A stretch of 5,198 nt of DNA from Armatimonadota bacterium. GTDB taxonomy: Bacteria > Armatimonadota > Zipacnadia > Zipacnadales > UBA11051. How positions within the stretch are numbered: position 1 is the stretch's first letter; the number at the start of each line of letters is the position of its first letter. Of this stretch, positions 1 through 5,198 are shown one piece after another. Below the pieces are notes generated by a model. It searched no databases and was not told where the DNA came from. It saw nothing but the letters and a program-made list of their open reading frames with translations. The stretch lies in the NCBI GenBank assembly GCA_003542955.1, contig DPJP01000429.1, positions 12,830 to 18,027 on the forward strand, in the 5' to 3' direction. The position numbers and the translations under genes are program-made.

Positions 1-557
1 GCCCGCCGATCGCCTCGATCCCCGCCACGAGGGACATTTCCCTGCAGCCCAACGCGATCCAGGCCGGCGGCAAGCACTCGACGTTGAGAATCGTGTCACA
101 GACCCTCGCCAGGCAGCAGGGCCGCGCGATGAGGCTGGGGGGCAGCGGCCTCTACTTCGAGATGCCCCCCGGATACTCGGTGGATGGCGATGCCGGCAGT
201 CTCCCGCTGGTGCTCACCAGTGCCCACAAGACGATCATCCTCGGGCATGCGGAGCCCGGTGGGGTCGGCAGTGAGTTGGGGGTCTTCGCCGATGCGTTCA
301 TGCGTGACATCGGGCCGGCAATGGGCGCGGCCGACCTGCAGACCGTCGCCTCGAGCAACGTACAGATCGCTCCCGGCGTGCCTGGGATGATGCGCGTGGC
401 CGACGCTTCGATGGCGGGCCGGCAGGCGCGCTTCGCATTCCTCTTCTTCACCACGGCCGACTACGTTTACACGTGGTTGTACGGCGCGCAGGCATCGGAG
501 TATGACAAGCATCTCGGCGAGTTTGCCGACCTGCTGCAGACGGTCGAGTTCAAGTAA
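1..557 (+). CDS. 3' end of a gene with a PsbP/DcrB-like C-terminal domain
   Basis: The frame is open from the left edge (first full codon at 3) to a TAA at 555-557, about 184 residues, so the gene very probably begins upstream. In-frame candidate starts at TTG 84 and ATG 129 lack a convincing Shine-Dalgarno. The visible protein begins with a polar stretch, then has a compact alpha/beta pattern. It runs from a YFEMPPGYSV strand through a strand containing TIILGHAEPGG, an amphipathic helix (VFADAFMRDIGPAMG), a GRQARFAFLFFTTADYVYTWLYG hairpin cut here to its order only, and a last helix ending in LLQTVEFK. That order (P-x-G-Y/W near the start, a modified-residue hairpin, a closing helix leading to a final strand) resembles PsbP, DcrB and DUF1795-type domains. 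Such proteins are often exported or membrane-anchored, but their biochemical role is mostly unknown. The fold call is inference from pattern only. The downstream gene starts 55 bases later and is also exported. Confidence 0.72.
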   Translation, partial: PPIASIPATRDISLQPNAIQAGGKHSTLRIVSQTLARQQGRAMRLGGSGLYFEMPPGYSVDGDAGSLPLVLTSAHKTIILGHAEPGGVGSELGVFADAFMRDIGPAMGAADLQTVASSNVQIAPGVPGMMRVADASMAGRQARFAFLFFTTADYVYTWLYGAQASEYDKHLGEFADLLQTVEFK

Positions 558-612
558 CGATGGCCTCGGACCCGGATCGGGCACAGTCCCCGGCGGGGGC
601 ATGGAGATGAGA

Positions 613-1497
613 ATGATACGCACACTGACGGCTGCATTGGCACTGGTCCTTGTCTGCGGCGCCCTCACGGGGGCCGTCGCCGACGGCGACGGCGCGTTCA
701 GGCTGCCGACACTGCAGTGGCCGACGGTCGGGAGTACGCAGGCGCATACACCCGCGGAAGCGCCCGTTGGCAGGGCACAGATATCATGGAGTTCACTCGG
801 GGAGTTCAGCCCCGTTGCCGTGACCGAGAAGACGCCGTACGGCGCGCTGACACTGACGGCTCGCTATGTCTTTGTCGCAGCGGCCGCCGACATGCCCGCG
901 CGTGTCGAGTGGCGACTCGACGGCTCCGAGACCCCCGTCAGTGTCGCCGACAGTGTTATCAGCGCCGGCGCCGAGGGGCTCGACAACAGCATATCCGGTG
1001 GTGACGGCGTCCTCCCCGCGGGCGCGTATGACGTGACTTTCATCATCAACGGCACTCTCGCGGCTGCGGGTACCACCACAATCCAGGCGCCGCCGCCCAT
1101 CGGGAACCGGCAGCCTGCGGAGGTCTACGCGGCAGCACTGCAGTCGATGGTATCTGCGCTCAATGCCTACTCGAAGGAGGACCTGCAGCAGGCGGGGCAG
1201 CTCGCGGCGCAGGCCGCGCCCGGCATCGCGAGCGCGCTGCAGGCAGCCCCACAGCTTCCGGACATCCTCGCTGTCAGCGAAGCGGCACATGCGCTCATCG
1301 CGCTGCAGAGGACGGAGACGGCCATCGACGCCGGGGACGTCCGGGTGGCGACTGAGTGGGCCACCCGTGCCGCAAGCCACGCAGGCATCGCCGACGGCGT
1401 GGCCCAGGACGCGGAGTTCAAGGAATGGACGACCAGATTGGCGGCCGACACTCTCGAACTGCTCAGGTTGCTCCTGCAGGCACAGGCGCAGGGCTGA
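613..1497 (+). CDS. Secreted protein of unknown function, beta domain plus helical domain
   Basis: I do not recognise a family. The chosen ATG at 613 has GGAG at 603-606, six bases upstream; in-frame ATGs at 601 and 607 are possible but have weaker ribosome sites. The 294-residue product starts with a Sec signal peptide: R3, a hydrophobic core at about 5-19, and an A-V-A cleavage site after residue 23. Cys15 is not in a lipobox. Mature residues 24-160 are beta-rich and Ig-like in rhythm, with LTLTARYVFVAA and a late LPAGAYDVTFIINGTL strand pair typical of extracellular sandwich domains. A proline hinge (APPPIG, about 159-164) leads to residues 167-294, which are Ala/Gln/Leu-rich amphipathic helices resembling TPR-type helical pairs and end in LLRLLLQAQAQG. 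It probably acts outside the cytoplasmic membrane and may partner the exported-looking protein encoded just upstream. The stop is TGA at 1495-1497. Confidence 0.82.
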   Translation: MIRTLTAALALVLVCGALTGAVADGDGAFRLPTLQWPTVGSTQAHTPAEAPVGRAQISWSSLGEFSPVAVTEKTPYGALTLTARYVFVAAAADMPARVEWRLDGSETPVSVADSVISAGAEGLDNSISGGDGVLPAGAYDVTFIINGTLAAAGTTTIQAPPPIGNRQPAEVYAAALQSMVSALNAYSKEDLQQAGQLAAQAAPGIASALQAAPQLPDILAVSEAAHALIALQRTETAIDAGDVRVATEWATRAASHAGIADGVAQDAEFKEWTTRLAADTLELLRLLLQAQAQG

Positions 1498-1560
1498 GAT
1501 ACCGGCGCTCGGGCGGCTTCTCCAGTCTGGGGGACGGACTGCGAACGCGTCCGCCTCTGC

Positions 1561-1588
1561 TTGACTTCCCTATTCCAGACGCTATAAT
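1561..1588 (+). promoter_or_regulatory. Sigma70-type promoter of the riboswitch transcript
   Basis: TTGACT at 1561-1566 (5 of 6 matches to the -35 consensus) and TATAAT at 1583-1588 (perfect -10) are separated by 16 bases. A perfect -10 box stands out in this GC-rich sequence. The predicted start of transcription, about 6-8 bases after the -10, falls at about 1594-1596, exactly where the 5' strand of the riboswitch P1 helix begins. The transcript would therefore carry the aptamer with almost no extra 5' leader. The 63 bases between the upstream stop and this promoter hold only a weak imperfect hairpin (GGCGG 1512-1516 with CCGCC 1551-1555, inner CAGTC/GACTG). Confidence 0.82.
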
Positions 1589-1593
1589 GCCCA

Positions 1594-1756
1594 CCAGACA
1601 ATTGGGGGCTCCATCCGGAGCCGAACCGGGAAGTTCGGTGTGATTCCGACGCTGCCCCGCAACTGTAACCAGGGACGAACGCCCGTATGCCACTGGAGCC
1701 TGTACCGGGAAGGCAGGGCAAGTAGAGCGATCTGGGAGCCAGGATACCGGTTTGGC
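1594..1756 (+). promoter_or_regulatory. Cobalamin (B12) riboswitch aptamer
   Basis: The conserved blocks of the cobalamin riboswitch family (Rfam RF00174 type) appear in order. They are GGGAAG at 1628-1633, GGTG near 1637-1640, CTGCCCCGCAACTGTAA at 1652-1668, GCCACTGG at 1689-1696, GGGAAGG at 1707-1713, and the B12 box AGCCAGGATACCGG at 1737-1750. The helices also form on paper. P1 pairs CCAGAC (1594-1599) with GTTTGG (1750-1755) with one G-T wobble. A stem pairs GGCTCC (1607-1612) with GGAGCC (1617-1622), and P5 pairs CCAG (1669-1672) with CTGG (1693-1696). The aptamer binds adenosyl- or methylcobalamin in the nascent mRNA. The GGGAAGG element and long peripheral arm suggest the larger adenosylcobalamin-type class, but I cannot assign the class firmly. 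A terminator-like hairpin follows directly, so control is probably by transcription attenuation of the downstream hydrolase and glycosyltransferase genes. Confidence 0.95.
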
Positions 1757-1794
1757 GCATCCATCCTCGAGGGCGGGATGTGCGCGCTCTTTTT
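1755..1794 (+). terminator. Rho-independent terminator, riboswitch expression platform
   Basis: GCGCA (1755-1759) pairs with TGCGC (1781-1785), and after a two-base bulge CATCC (1762-1766) pairs with GGATG (1776-1780). A nine-base loop (1767-1775) closes the hairpin, and CTCTTTTT (1787-1794) follows. The hairpin begins at the last base of P1, so the ligand-bound aptamer and the terminator can exist together. That is the arrangement expected of an OFF switch in which B12 causes early termination. I did not find a clear antiterminator pairing, so the direction of control is inferred. Confidence 0.75.
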
Positions 1795-1863
1795 CTGCGG
1801 CCACCTGTGACTAACCGGGTGGCTTTCCTCGTGTGCAGCATCGGTCCGGTCCCATCAGCCGAC

Positions 1864-1937
1864 CTGTGGCAGGCCAAGCCCCCCCTGAGGTCGAACCCCT
1901 CTGCAGAGTGCGTTCCCATACTGCCACGGCCTGGAGG
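1864..1937 (+). promoter_or_regulatory. Leader stem abutting the Shine-Dalgarno of the hydrolase gene
   Basis: In the 150-base leader after the terminator, positions 1864-1872 (CTGTGGCAG) can pair with 1921-1929 (CTGCCACGG) over nine base pairs including one wobble. The pairing encloses a self-complementary CTCTGCAGAG at 1899-1908. The stem ends three bases before GGAGG (1933-1937), the strong Shine-Dalgarno that sets the ATG at 1945 with seven-base spacing. It may affect translation or mRNA stability. A smaller hairpin, GCCACC (1800-1805) with GGTGGC (1818-1823), lies nearer the terminator. I see no supportable small gene in 1795-1944. Confidence 0.4.
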
Positions 1938-1944
1938 CGGAGCG

Positions 1945-3228
1945 ATGCGTGCCCTGTGTGCTCTGGTATCCCTGCTGGCGACCTTGGAGGCCGGCTTGGC
2001 ACTCGACTTCACCGTCGATTGCATGGACCGGATCGGCCCCGTCACGTCTCTGAACGGCGTCAATGCCGGGCCGGCTCACATCAAGGGCCGGCTTACCGAC
2101 CTCAGCATGCAGTACCGGGCCATGGGGATCAATCTGGTTCGTACCCACGACTACTACGATCTGATTGACCTCTCGAACATCTTCCCCCACGGCTTCGGCG
2201 CCGACCCTGTGAACCCCGCCAACTACGACTTCGCCGGCGCCGACTCGGTCATAGACGCCATCGAGCAGGCCGGGTGCGGTGTGATGTTCAGGCTTGGCGA
2301 AAGCTGGTATCAGCCCCCGCACAACACCATCCCACCCGATACCGATACGTTCGTCGAAGTGTGCATGCACATTATGGGCCACTACGGCTGCGCGCAGGCG
2401 ACGCCCCACAAGAGCCGGATTCGGCTGTGGGAGTTCTACAACGAGCCGCAGATTGACAGGTTCTGGGACAGGAAAGCAGATCCCGGTCTGAGCCGCTTCT
2501 ACACCCTCTACGCTGCCACCGCCGCGGCAGCCAGCCAACACTATCCGCACGTGCTGTTCGGCGGGCCCGGTTCGGCCGGAGCCGACGATGCAGGGATCGA
2601 AGCCTACTGCCGCGACTTCTGTGCCGCGATCTCACGCGATCCGCGACATCCGCCGCTGGACTTCTACTCATGGCACTCGTACAACCGGAACCTGGAGGGG
2701 CCATACGTGTTCGCGCGTCAGGCGCGCAAGGTCCGTGCGGTGCTGGATGAGGCCGGCTTCGGCAAGACCCTCAATGTGCTCGACGAGTACAACGTCTGCA
2801 GTATGCGCGTCGGAGGGGACAACCCATCAGCCGATGACCTGTCATGGCGGGCGGCCATGTCCAATGTCGACGGTGCGGCATTCCTGACTGCCGCGCTCAT
2901 CTACCTCCACCAGTATTCGGATGTCCGCTATGCATGCCGTTACCGGGGCGATATCCACGGTGGGGACGGGGGGTACGGCCTTTGCCGGGATGATGGCAGC
3001 ATTAAGAAGCCCGGGTGGGCGCTCCGAGCCTACTCGGGGCTTTTCCCACGGCGCATACGAGTACCACAACGTGAGCATGGTTGCCACGTCCGGCGGAGAT
3101 ACCGGCAAGGAGGGTGCTGCCGACCATTGCCGCGCGCTCATGGCGACTATCGACGAGCAGGCAAGCTGCATCAGCGTCCTCATCGCGCTGTGGTGCCACG
3201 AGCCGGAGGGTTTCTCCCTTCTGCTTGA
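1945..3228 (+). CDS. Secreted GH39-like glycoside hydrolase (frame of catalytic domain; frameshifted)
   Basis: This frame encodes an exported clan GH-A hydrolase, closest by pattern to GH39 (beta-xylosidase/iduronidase type). GGAGG at 1933-1937 sets the ATG at 1945; the same frame is open back to about 1780, inside the terminator, with no ribosome site. A probable signal peptide covers residues 1-19 (cleavage after GLA). The TIM-barrel motifs follow in order: GINLVRTHDYYD (61-72), NIFP (78-81), FRLGESW (115-121), WEFYNEPQ (162-169) with Glu167 as likely acid/base, FYSWHSY (240-246), and LDEYN (279-283) with Glu281 as likely nucleophile. A KKPGWALRAYS segment near 354-364 closes the barrel. 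These are retaining-enzyme residues; the substrate cannot be read from sequence. Homology stops at about residue 367. The remaining 60 codons are Arg-rich and look out of frame. The true C-terminus continues in the +1 frame to 3520. Nine cysteines in the mature part suggest disulfides. Expression is probably B12-dependent through the upstream riboswitch. Confidence 0.85.
   Translation: MRALCALVSLLATLEAGLALDFTVDCMDRIGPVTSLNGVNAGPAHIKGRLTDLSMQYRAMGINLVRTHDYYDLIDLSNIFPHGFGADPVNPANYDFAGADSVIDAIEQAGCGVMFRLGESWYQPPHNTIPPDTDTFVEVCMHIMGHYGCAQATPHKSRIRLWEFYNEPQIDRFWDRKADPGLSRFYTLYAATAAAASQHYPHVLFGGPGSAGADDAGIEAYCRDFCAAISRDPRHPPLDFYSWHSYNRNLEGPYVFARQARKVRAVLDEAGFGKTLNVLDEYNVCSMRVGGDNPSADDLSWRAAMSNVDGAAFLTAALIYLHQYSDVRYACRYRGDIHGGDGGYGLCRDDGSIKKPGWALRAYSGLFPRRIRVPQREHGCHVRRRYRQGGCCRPLPRAHGDYRRAGKLHQRPHRAVVPRAGGFLPSA
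3037..3049 (+). other. Frameshift site within the hydrolase gene
   Basis: Protein-like sequence leaves frame 1 and resumes in frame 2 between about 3035 and 3050. This interval reads GGGG-C-TTTT-CCC, three adjacent homopolymers. Removing one base from any of them restores a continuous protein (GWALRAYSG..., then SHGAYEYHNV or HGAYEYHNV). The simplest cause is a one-base insertion, either a sequencing error or a real mutation. A CTT-T context for +1 slippage is present, but no stop codon or other recoding stimulator is evident beside it. Confidence 0.8.
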
Positions 3229-3520
3229 GCACTTGCCCGCGGGCTGGGACAACCCCACCGTCGAGCACTATGCCGTGTCGGCAACCGAGGATTTCTGCCT
3301 GAAGCACAGGGCCGGTTTCGCGCAGCAGTACGAGCCGAAGGGATCGTTCTCGCTCGTCTGCAAGCCGATGCCGAACACATCGAGTTCCGTCCACATCGTG
3401 CGCATCTACGATGCCGCGAGGTTCGATTCGGAGCTGGGGACGGTGCCGCCCGTGCTCCTGCGGCCACGCCTCGGTGAGCGTCCGGTCGGGCCCCCAATCC
3501 GGAGACAGGGCCCGCGATGA
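3044..3520 (+). CDS. C-terminal beta-sandwich part of the GH39-like hydrolase, in shifted frame
   Basis: This is the continuation of the hydrolase rather than a separate gene. From about 3044 to the TGA at 3518-3520 frame 2 encodes about 158 residues with protein-like composition. Strands such as CISVLIALW and FSLLLEHLPAGW are followed by VEHYAVS and VHIVRIYD, the pattern expected of the beta-sandwich accessory domain that follows the barrel in GH39 enzymes. The frame is open back to about 2921, but upstream of 3035 it is a shadow of the catalytic domain and has no credible start. Joined with residues 1-367, it gives a protein of about 524 residues, near normal for the family. Its stop overlaps the start of the next gene (ATGA at 3517-3520), strong evidence that this is the ancestral ending. 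Five further cysteines bring the mature total to 14. A basic, proline-rich tail (RPRLGERPVGPP) ends it. Confidence 0.75.
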   Translation, partial: SHGAYEYHNVSMVATSGGDTGKEGAADHCRALMATIDEQASCISVLIALWCHEPEGFSLLLEHLPAGWDNPTVEHYAVSATEDFCLKHRAGFAQQYEPKGSFSLVCKPMPNTSSSVHIVRIYDAARFDSELGTVPPVLLRPRLGERPVGPPIRRQGPR

Positions 3521-5169
3521 CGCCGACACGCGGACGGCCCGCGGCGGGCTCTGCCACCCGCCCGATTGTGGCTCCGGCGGCACTGCGCCGCGCCGACATT
3601 CTGCTGATGGCCGCTATCTGCGTGGGCATCCTCGGCGCCGTGCTCGTCCCTCAACTGCGCAGCCTGTACCCCTTCACCTATGACGAATTGGTCTACCTCA
3701 ACAAGACCCGCACCTATGACGCCTGGCTTGCCGGGCGTCTTGCCGACGAGCACGGGATGCCGCTGGGCGTGTTGACGCGCGACGGAATCGAGGCCGCTGA
3801 GGCGCTCCAAGACATGCACCCGGGCCTGGTGAAGCTCGTGGGCGTGATACCCCATCGCCTGGTTCGTGCGGCGCTGGGGATCGAGGGTGGGGCTCGGATG
3901 ACCGGGGCGCTGTTTCTGGCGATCGGCGCCTGTGCGCTCTACTGGATGATCGTCGGGACGGCCGGCCGCTTCTGGGCTGTCGTGGCCGCGCTGGGCCTGG
4001 CATCGGTCCCGCGGGTGTTCGGCCACGCGCATTTCCATGCACTTGACGTGCCCGTGATGTCGATGTCGCTTCTCGCCGCCGGCGCGTTCTACTACGCCGT
4101 CCAGCAGAACCGCTGGGCCCCCGCGTTGGTTTCCGGCCTGCTTGTCGGCCTCGCGTTGGGGACGAAGCTCACTGCCGCGGCGCTGCTCATCCATTTCGCG
4201 CTATGGATTGCGTTCCGGCGTCCGCGGGGGTGGGTGAGAGCGGTCTGTGGGCTGGCGGTTGCACCGTTGGCATTCCTTGCAGTGTGGCCGTGGCTGTGGC
4301 CGGACCTGTTGGGGCGCCTCGCCCGGTATGTCGCGTTCCACTCGGACCACTTCATCATCGGGACCACCTACCTGGGGACCGCATACGGCGACACGACGAC
4401 TGCGCCGTGGCACTACCCGGTCGTGATGCTGCTGCTGACGCTGCCCTTCACCTGGACGCTGGCCGGGCTCGGCGGGATCGCGGGGCGCGCTCTCGGACGC
4501 CTGCCGGCGCCCGCGGGTTTCCTCGCCCTGGGTGTGGTGGCGAACGTGCTGCTGCTGGCACTGCCGGGGGCTACTCGGTACGGCGGCATGCGGCTCATTC
4601 TCTCTGTGTACCCGTTTGCCGTCGGCTTTGCGGTGCTTGCGGTTGCGGGCTTGCTGCGCGCAGGAGGGGAGACGGCGCGGCCGGTGCTTGCAGCCGGCGC
4701 TGCCGCCGTGGCGCTCCTCGCCCCCGGCATCGTCGGCTGCGTGACGCATTACCCCTACTGCCTGTCCTACTACACTCCGCCGCTGGGCCTGCATGGCGCC
4801 GCTCGTCTGGGTATGGAGGTCACGTACTGGGGCGATGCGTTCGGAGGCGCGCGGGAGTTCATGAGTCGGCCGGAGAATGCCGATGCCCGCTTCTACGCCT
4901 CCAACGAGCTTGCCACGGGCGTGATCGATGCGCTGATCGCCGGTGGGGAGATACCGCCCCAGCACCGCATGCTGAGTTTCTTCATCAAGGACGACATCCC
5001 GCCTGATGCCGACTTCATCCTCGTAGACAATCACCCGCCCATGTGGCCGGATGCCGTGCAGGGGCTGACCCTGTCGGCAACGCCGTGCGCGACTGTTCGG
5101 CTTGATCGAGTGCCGCTGCTCTGGGTGTTCGAGGGCCCGGCGCGGGCACGCGCGGACGTCGGCGACTGA
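3517..5169 (+). CDS. Polytopic membrane glycosyltransferase, GT39/ArnT-like (PMT family)
   Basis: The 550-residue product looks like an integral-membrane GT-C glycosyltransferase that moves a sugar from a polyprenyl-phosphate carrier to an acceptor on the outer face of the cytoplasmic membrane. After a short basic cytoplasmic tail, TM1 is at about 27-46, followed by an external loop with TYDELVY; Asp56/Glu57 match the acidic catalytic motif of PMT and ArnT enzymes. MHPGL (100-104) recalls the family's HPP-type loop motif, and HFHALDVPVMS (172-182) is another PMT-like signature. Further hydrophobic segments lie near 128-168, 180-234, 240-262, 298-322, 333-381 and 387-408. The C-terminal part has THYPYCLSYYTPPLGL...TYWGDA (410-441), common in bacterial GT39-like proteins, and then a soluble domain of about 100 residues. 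Donor and acceptor are unknown. The ATG at 3517 overlaps the hydrolase stop; GGAG at 3501-3504 is rather far, so translational coupling is likely. The stop is TGA at 5167-5169, and the last 29 bases of the window hold nothing recognisable. Confidence 0.87.
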   Translation: MTPTRGRPAAGSATRPIVAPAALRRADILLMAAICVGILGAVLVPQLRSLYPFTYDELVYLNKTRTYDAWLAGRLADEHGMPLGVLTRDGIEAAEALQDMHPGLVKLVGVIPHRLVRAALGIEGGARMTGALFLAIGACALYWMIVGTAGRFWAVVAALGLASVPRVFGHAHFHALDVPVMSMSLLAAGAFYYAVQQNRWAPALVSGLLVGLALGTKLTAAALLIHFALWIAFRRPRGWVRAVCGLAVAPLAFLAVWPWLWPDLLGRLARYVAFHSDHFIIGTTYLGTAYGDTTTAPWHYPVVMLLLTLPFTWTLAGLGGIAGRALGRLPAPAGFLALGVVANVLLLALPGATRYGGMRLILSVYPFAVGFAVLAVAGLLRAGGETARPVLAAGAAAVALLAPGIVGCVTHYPYCLSYYTPPLGLHGAARLGMEVTYWGDAFGGAREFMSRPENADARFYASNELATGVIDALIAGGEIPPQHRMLSFFIKDDIPPDADFILVDNHPPMWPDAVQGLTLSATPCATVRLDRVPLLWVFEGPARARADVGD

Positions 5170-5198
5170 AGAGGCTTGTGTCGAGAGATGCAGCAAGA

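Noticed and set aside
502..612. Earlier start of the secreted protein at 502, inside the upstream gene
   Set aside because: It would put about 37 residues ahead of a normal signal peptide and overlap the previous gene. The ATG at 613 has GGAG six bases upstream.
1512..1555. Imperfect hairpin after the secreted gene as a terminator
   Set aside because: The stem is interrupted and no T-tract follows, so it cannot be called an intrinsic terminator with confidence.
1780..1944. N-terminal extension of the hydrolase from a GTG at 1780
   Set aside because: The start would lie inside the terminator hairpin without a ribosome site. The ATG at 1945 has GGAGG at good spacing and begins a signal peptide.
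1167..2063. Long minus-strand open frame across the secreted gene, the promoter and the riboswitch
   Set aside because: It runs antisense to a signal-peptide gene and a structured RNA, is rich in Arg/Ser/Pro/Ala as expected from GC-rich shadow frames, and shows no domain pattern.
2921..3043. Separate small gene starting at 2921 in frame 2
   Set aside because: Upstream of about 3044 this frame is a shadow of the conserved end of the hydrolase barrel and has no Shine-Dalgarno. Only the part after the frame change looks like real protein.
4201..5196. Minus-strand open frame of 331 codons opposite the glycosyltransferase
   Set aside because: Its composition is Arg/Gln/His-heavy with no domain-like pattern, while the + strand frame has clear membrane segments and GT39-like motifs.

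Overview
This is a GC-rich bacterial window with tightly packed genes, all on the + strand. The G/C-heavy third codon positions, a secreted clan GH-A glycosidase and a GT39-type membrane glycosyltransferase would fit an environmental lineage such as Armatimonadota, Planctomycetota or Hydrogenedentota. No marker gene is present, so that placement is only a guess.

Layout. (1) Positions 1-557 hold the 3' end of a gene whose C-terminal domain resembles the PsbP/DcrB-like fold. (2) Positions 613-1497 encode a secreted protein of unknown function, with a beta-rich N-terminal half and an alpha-helical C-terminal half. It lies 55 bases downstream and is probably co-transcribed. (3) Positions 1498-1944 are non-coding but full of signals: a near-consensus sigma70-type promoter (TTGACT, 16 bases, TATAAT), a well-conserved cobalamin (B12) riboswitch, a hairpin with a T-tract that looks like its intrinsic terminator, and a roughly 150-base leader with a further stem just before the Shine-Dalgarno. 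(4) Positions 1945-3520 encode a secreted GH39-like glycoside hydrolase. It is split by a +1 frame change near 3037-3049, next to the runs GGGG, TTTT and CCC. (5) Positions 3517-5169 encode a polytopic GT39/ArnT-like glycosyltransferase whose ATG overlaps the stop codon of the hydrolase's second frame (ATGA).

How the parts fit. The riboswitch and terminator would make transcription of the hydrolase and glycosyltransferase pair depend on B12, most simply switched off when B12 is plentiful. This is unusual, because cobalamin riboswitches normally control B12 uptake or synthesis genes or B12-independent isozymes. The ATGA overlap shows that the reading frame after the shift is the ancestral C-terminus of the hydrolase. 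The split is therefore a sequencing indel, a recent mutation or, less likely, recoding. The most notable content is this B12-controlled carbohydrate operon; I see no mobile element, CRISPR array, tRNA or rRNA.
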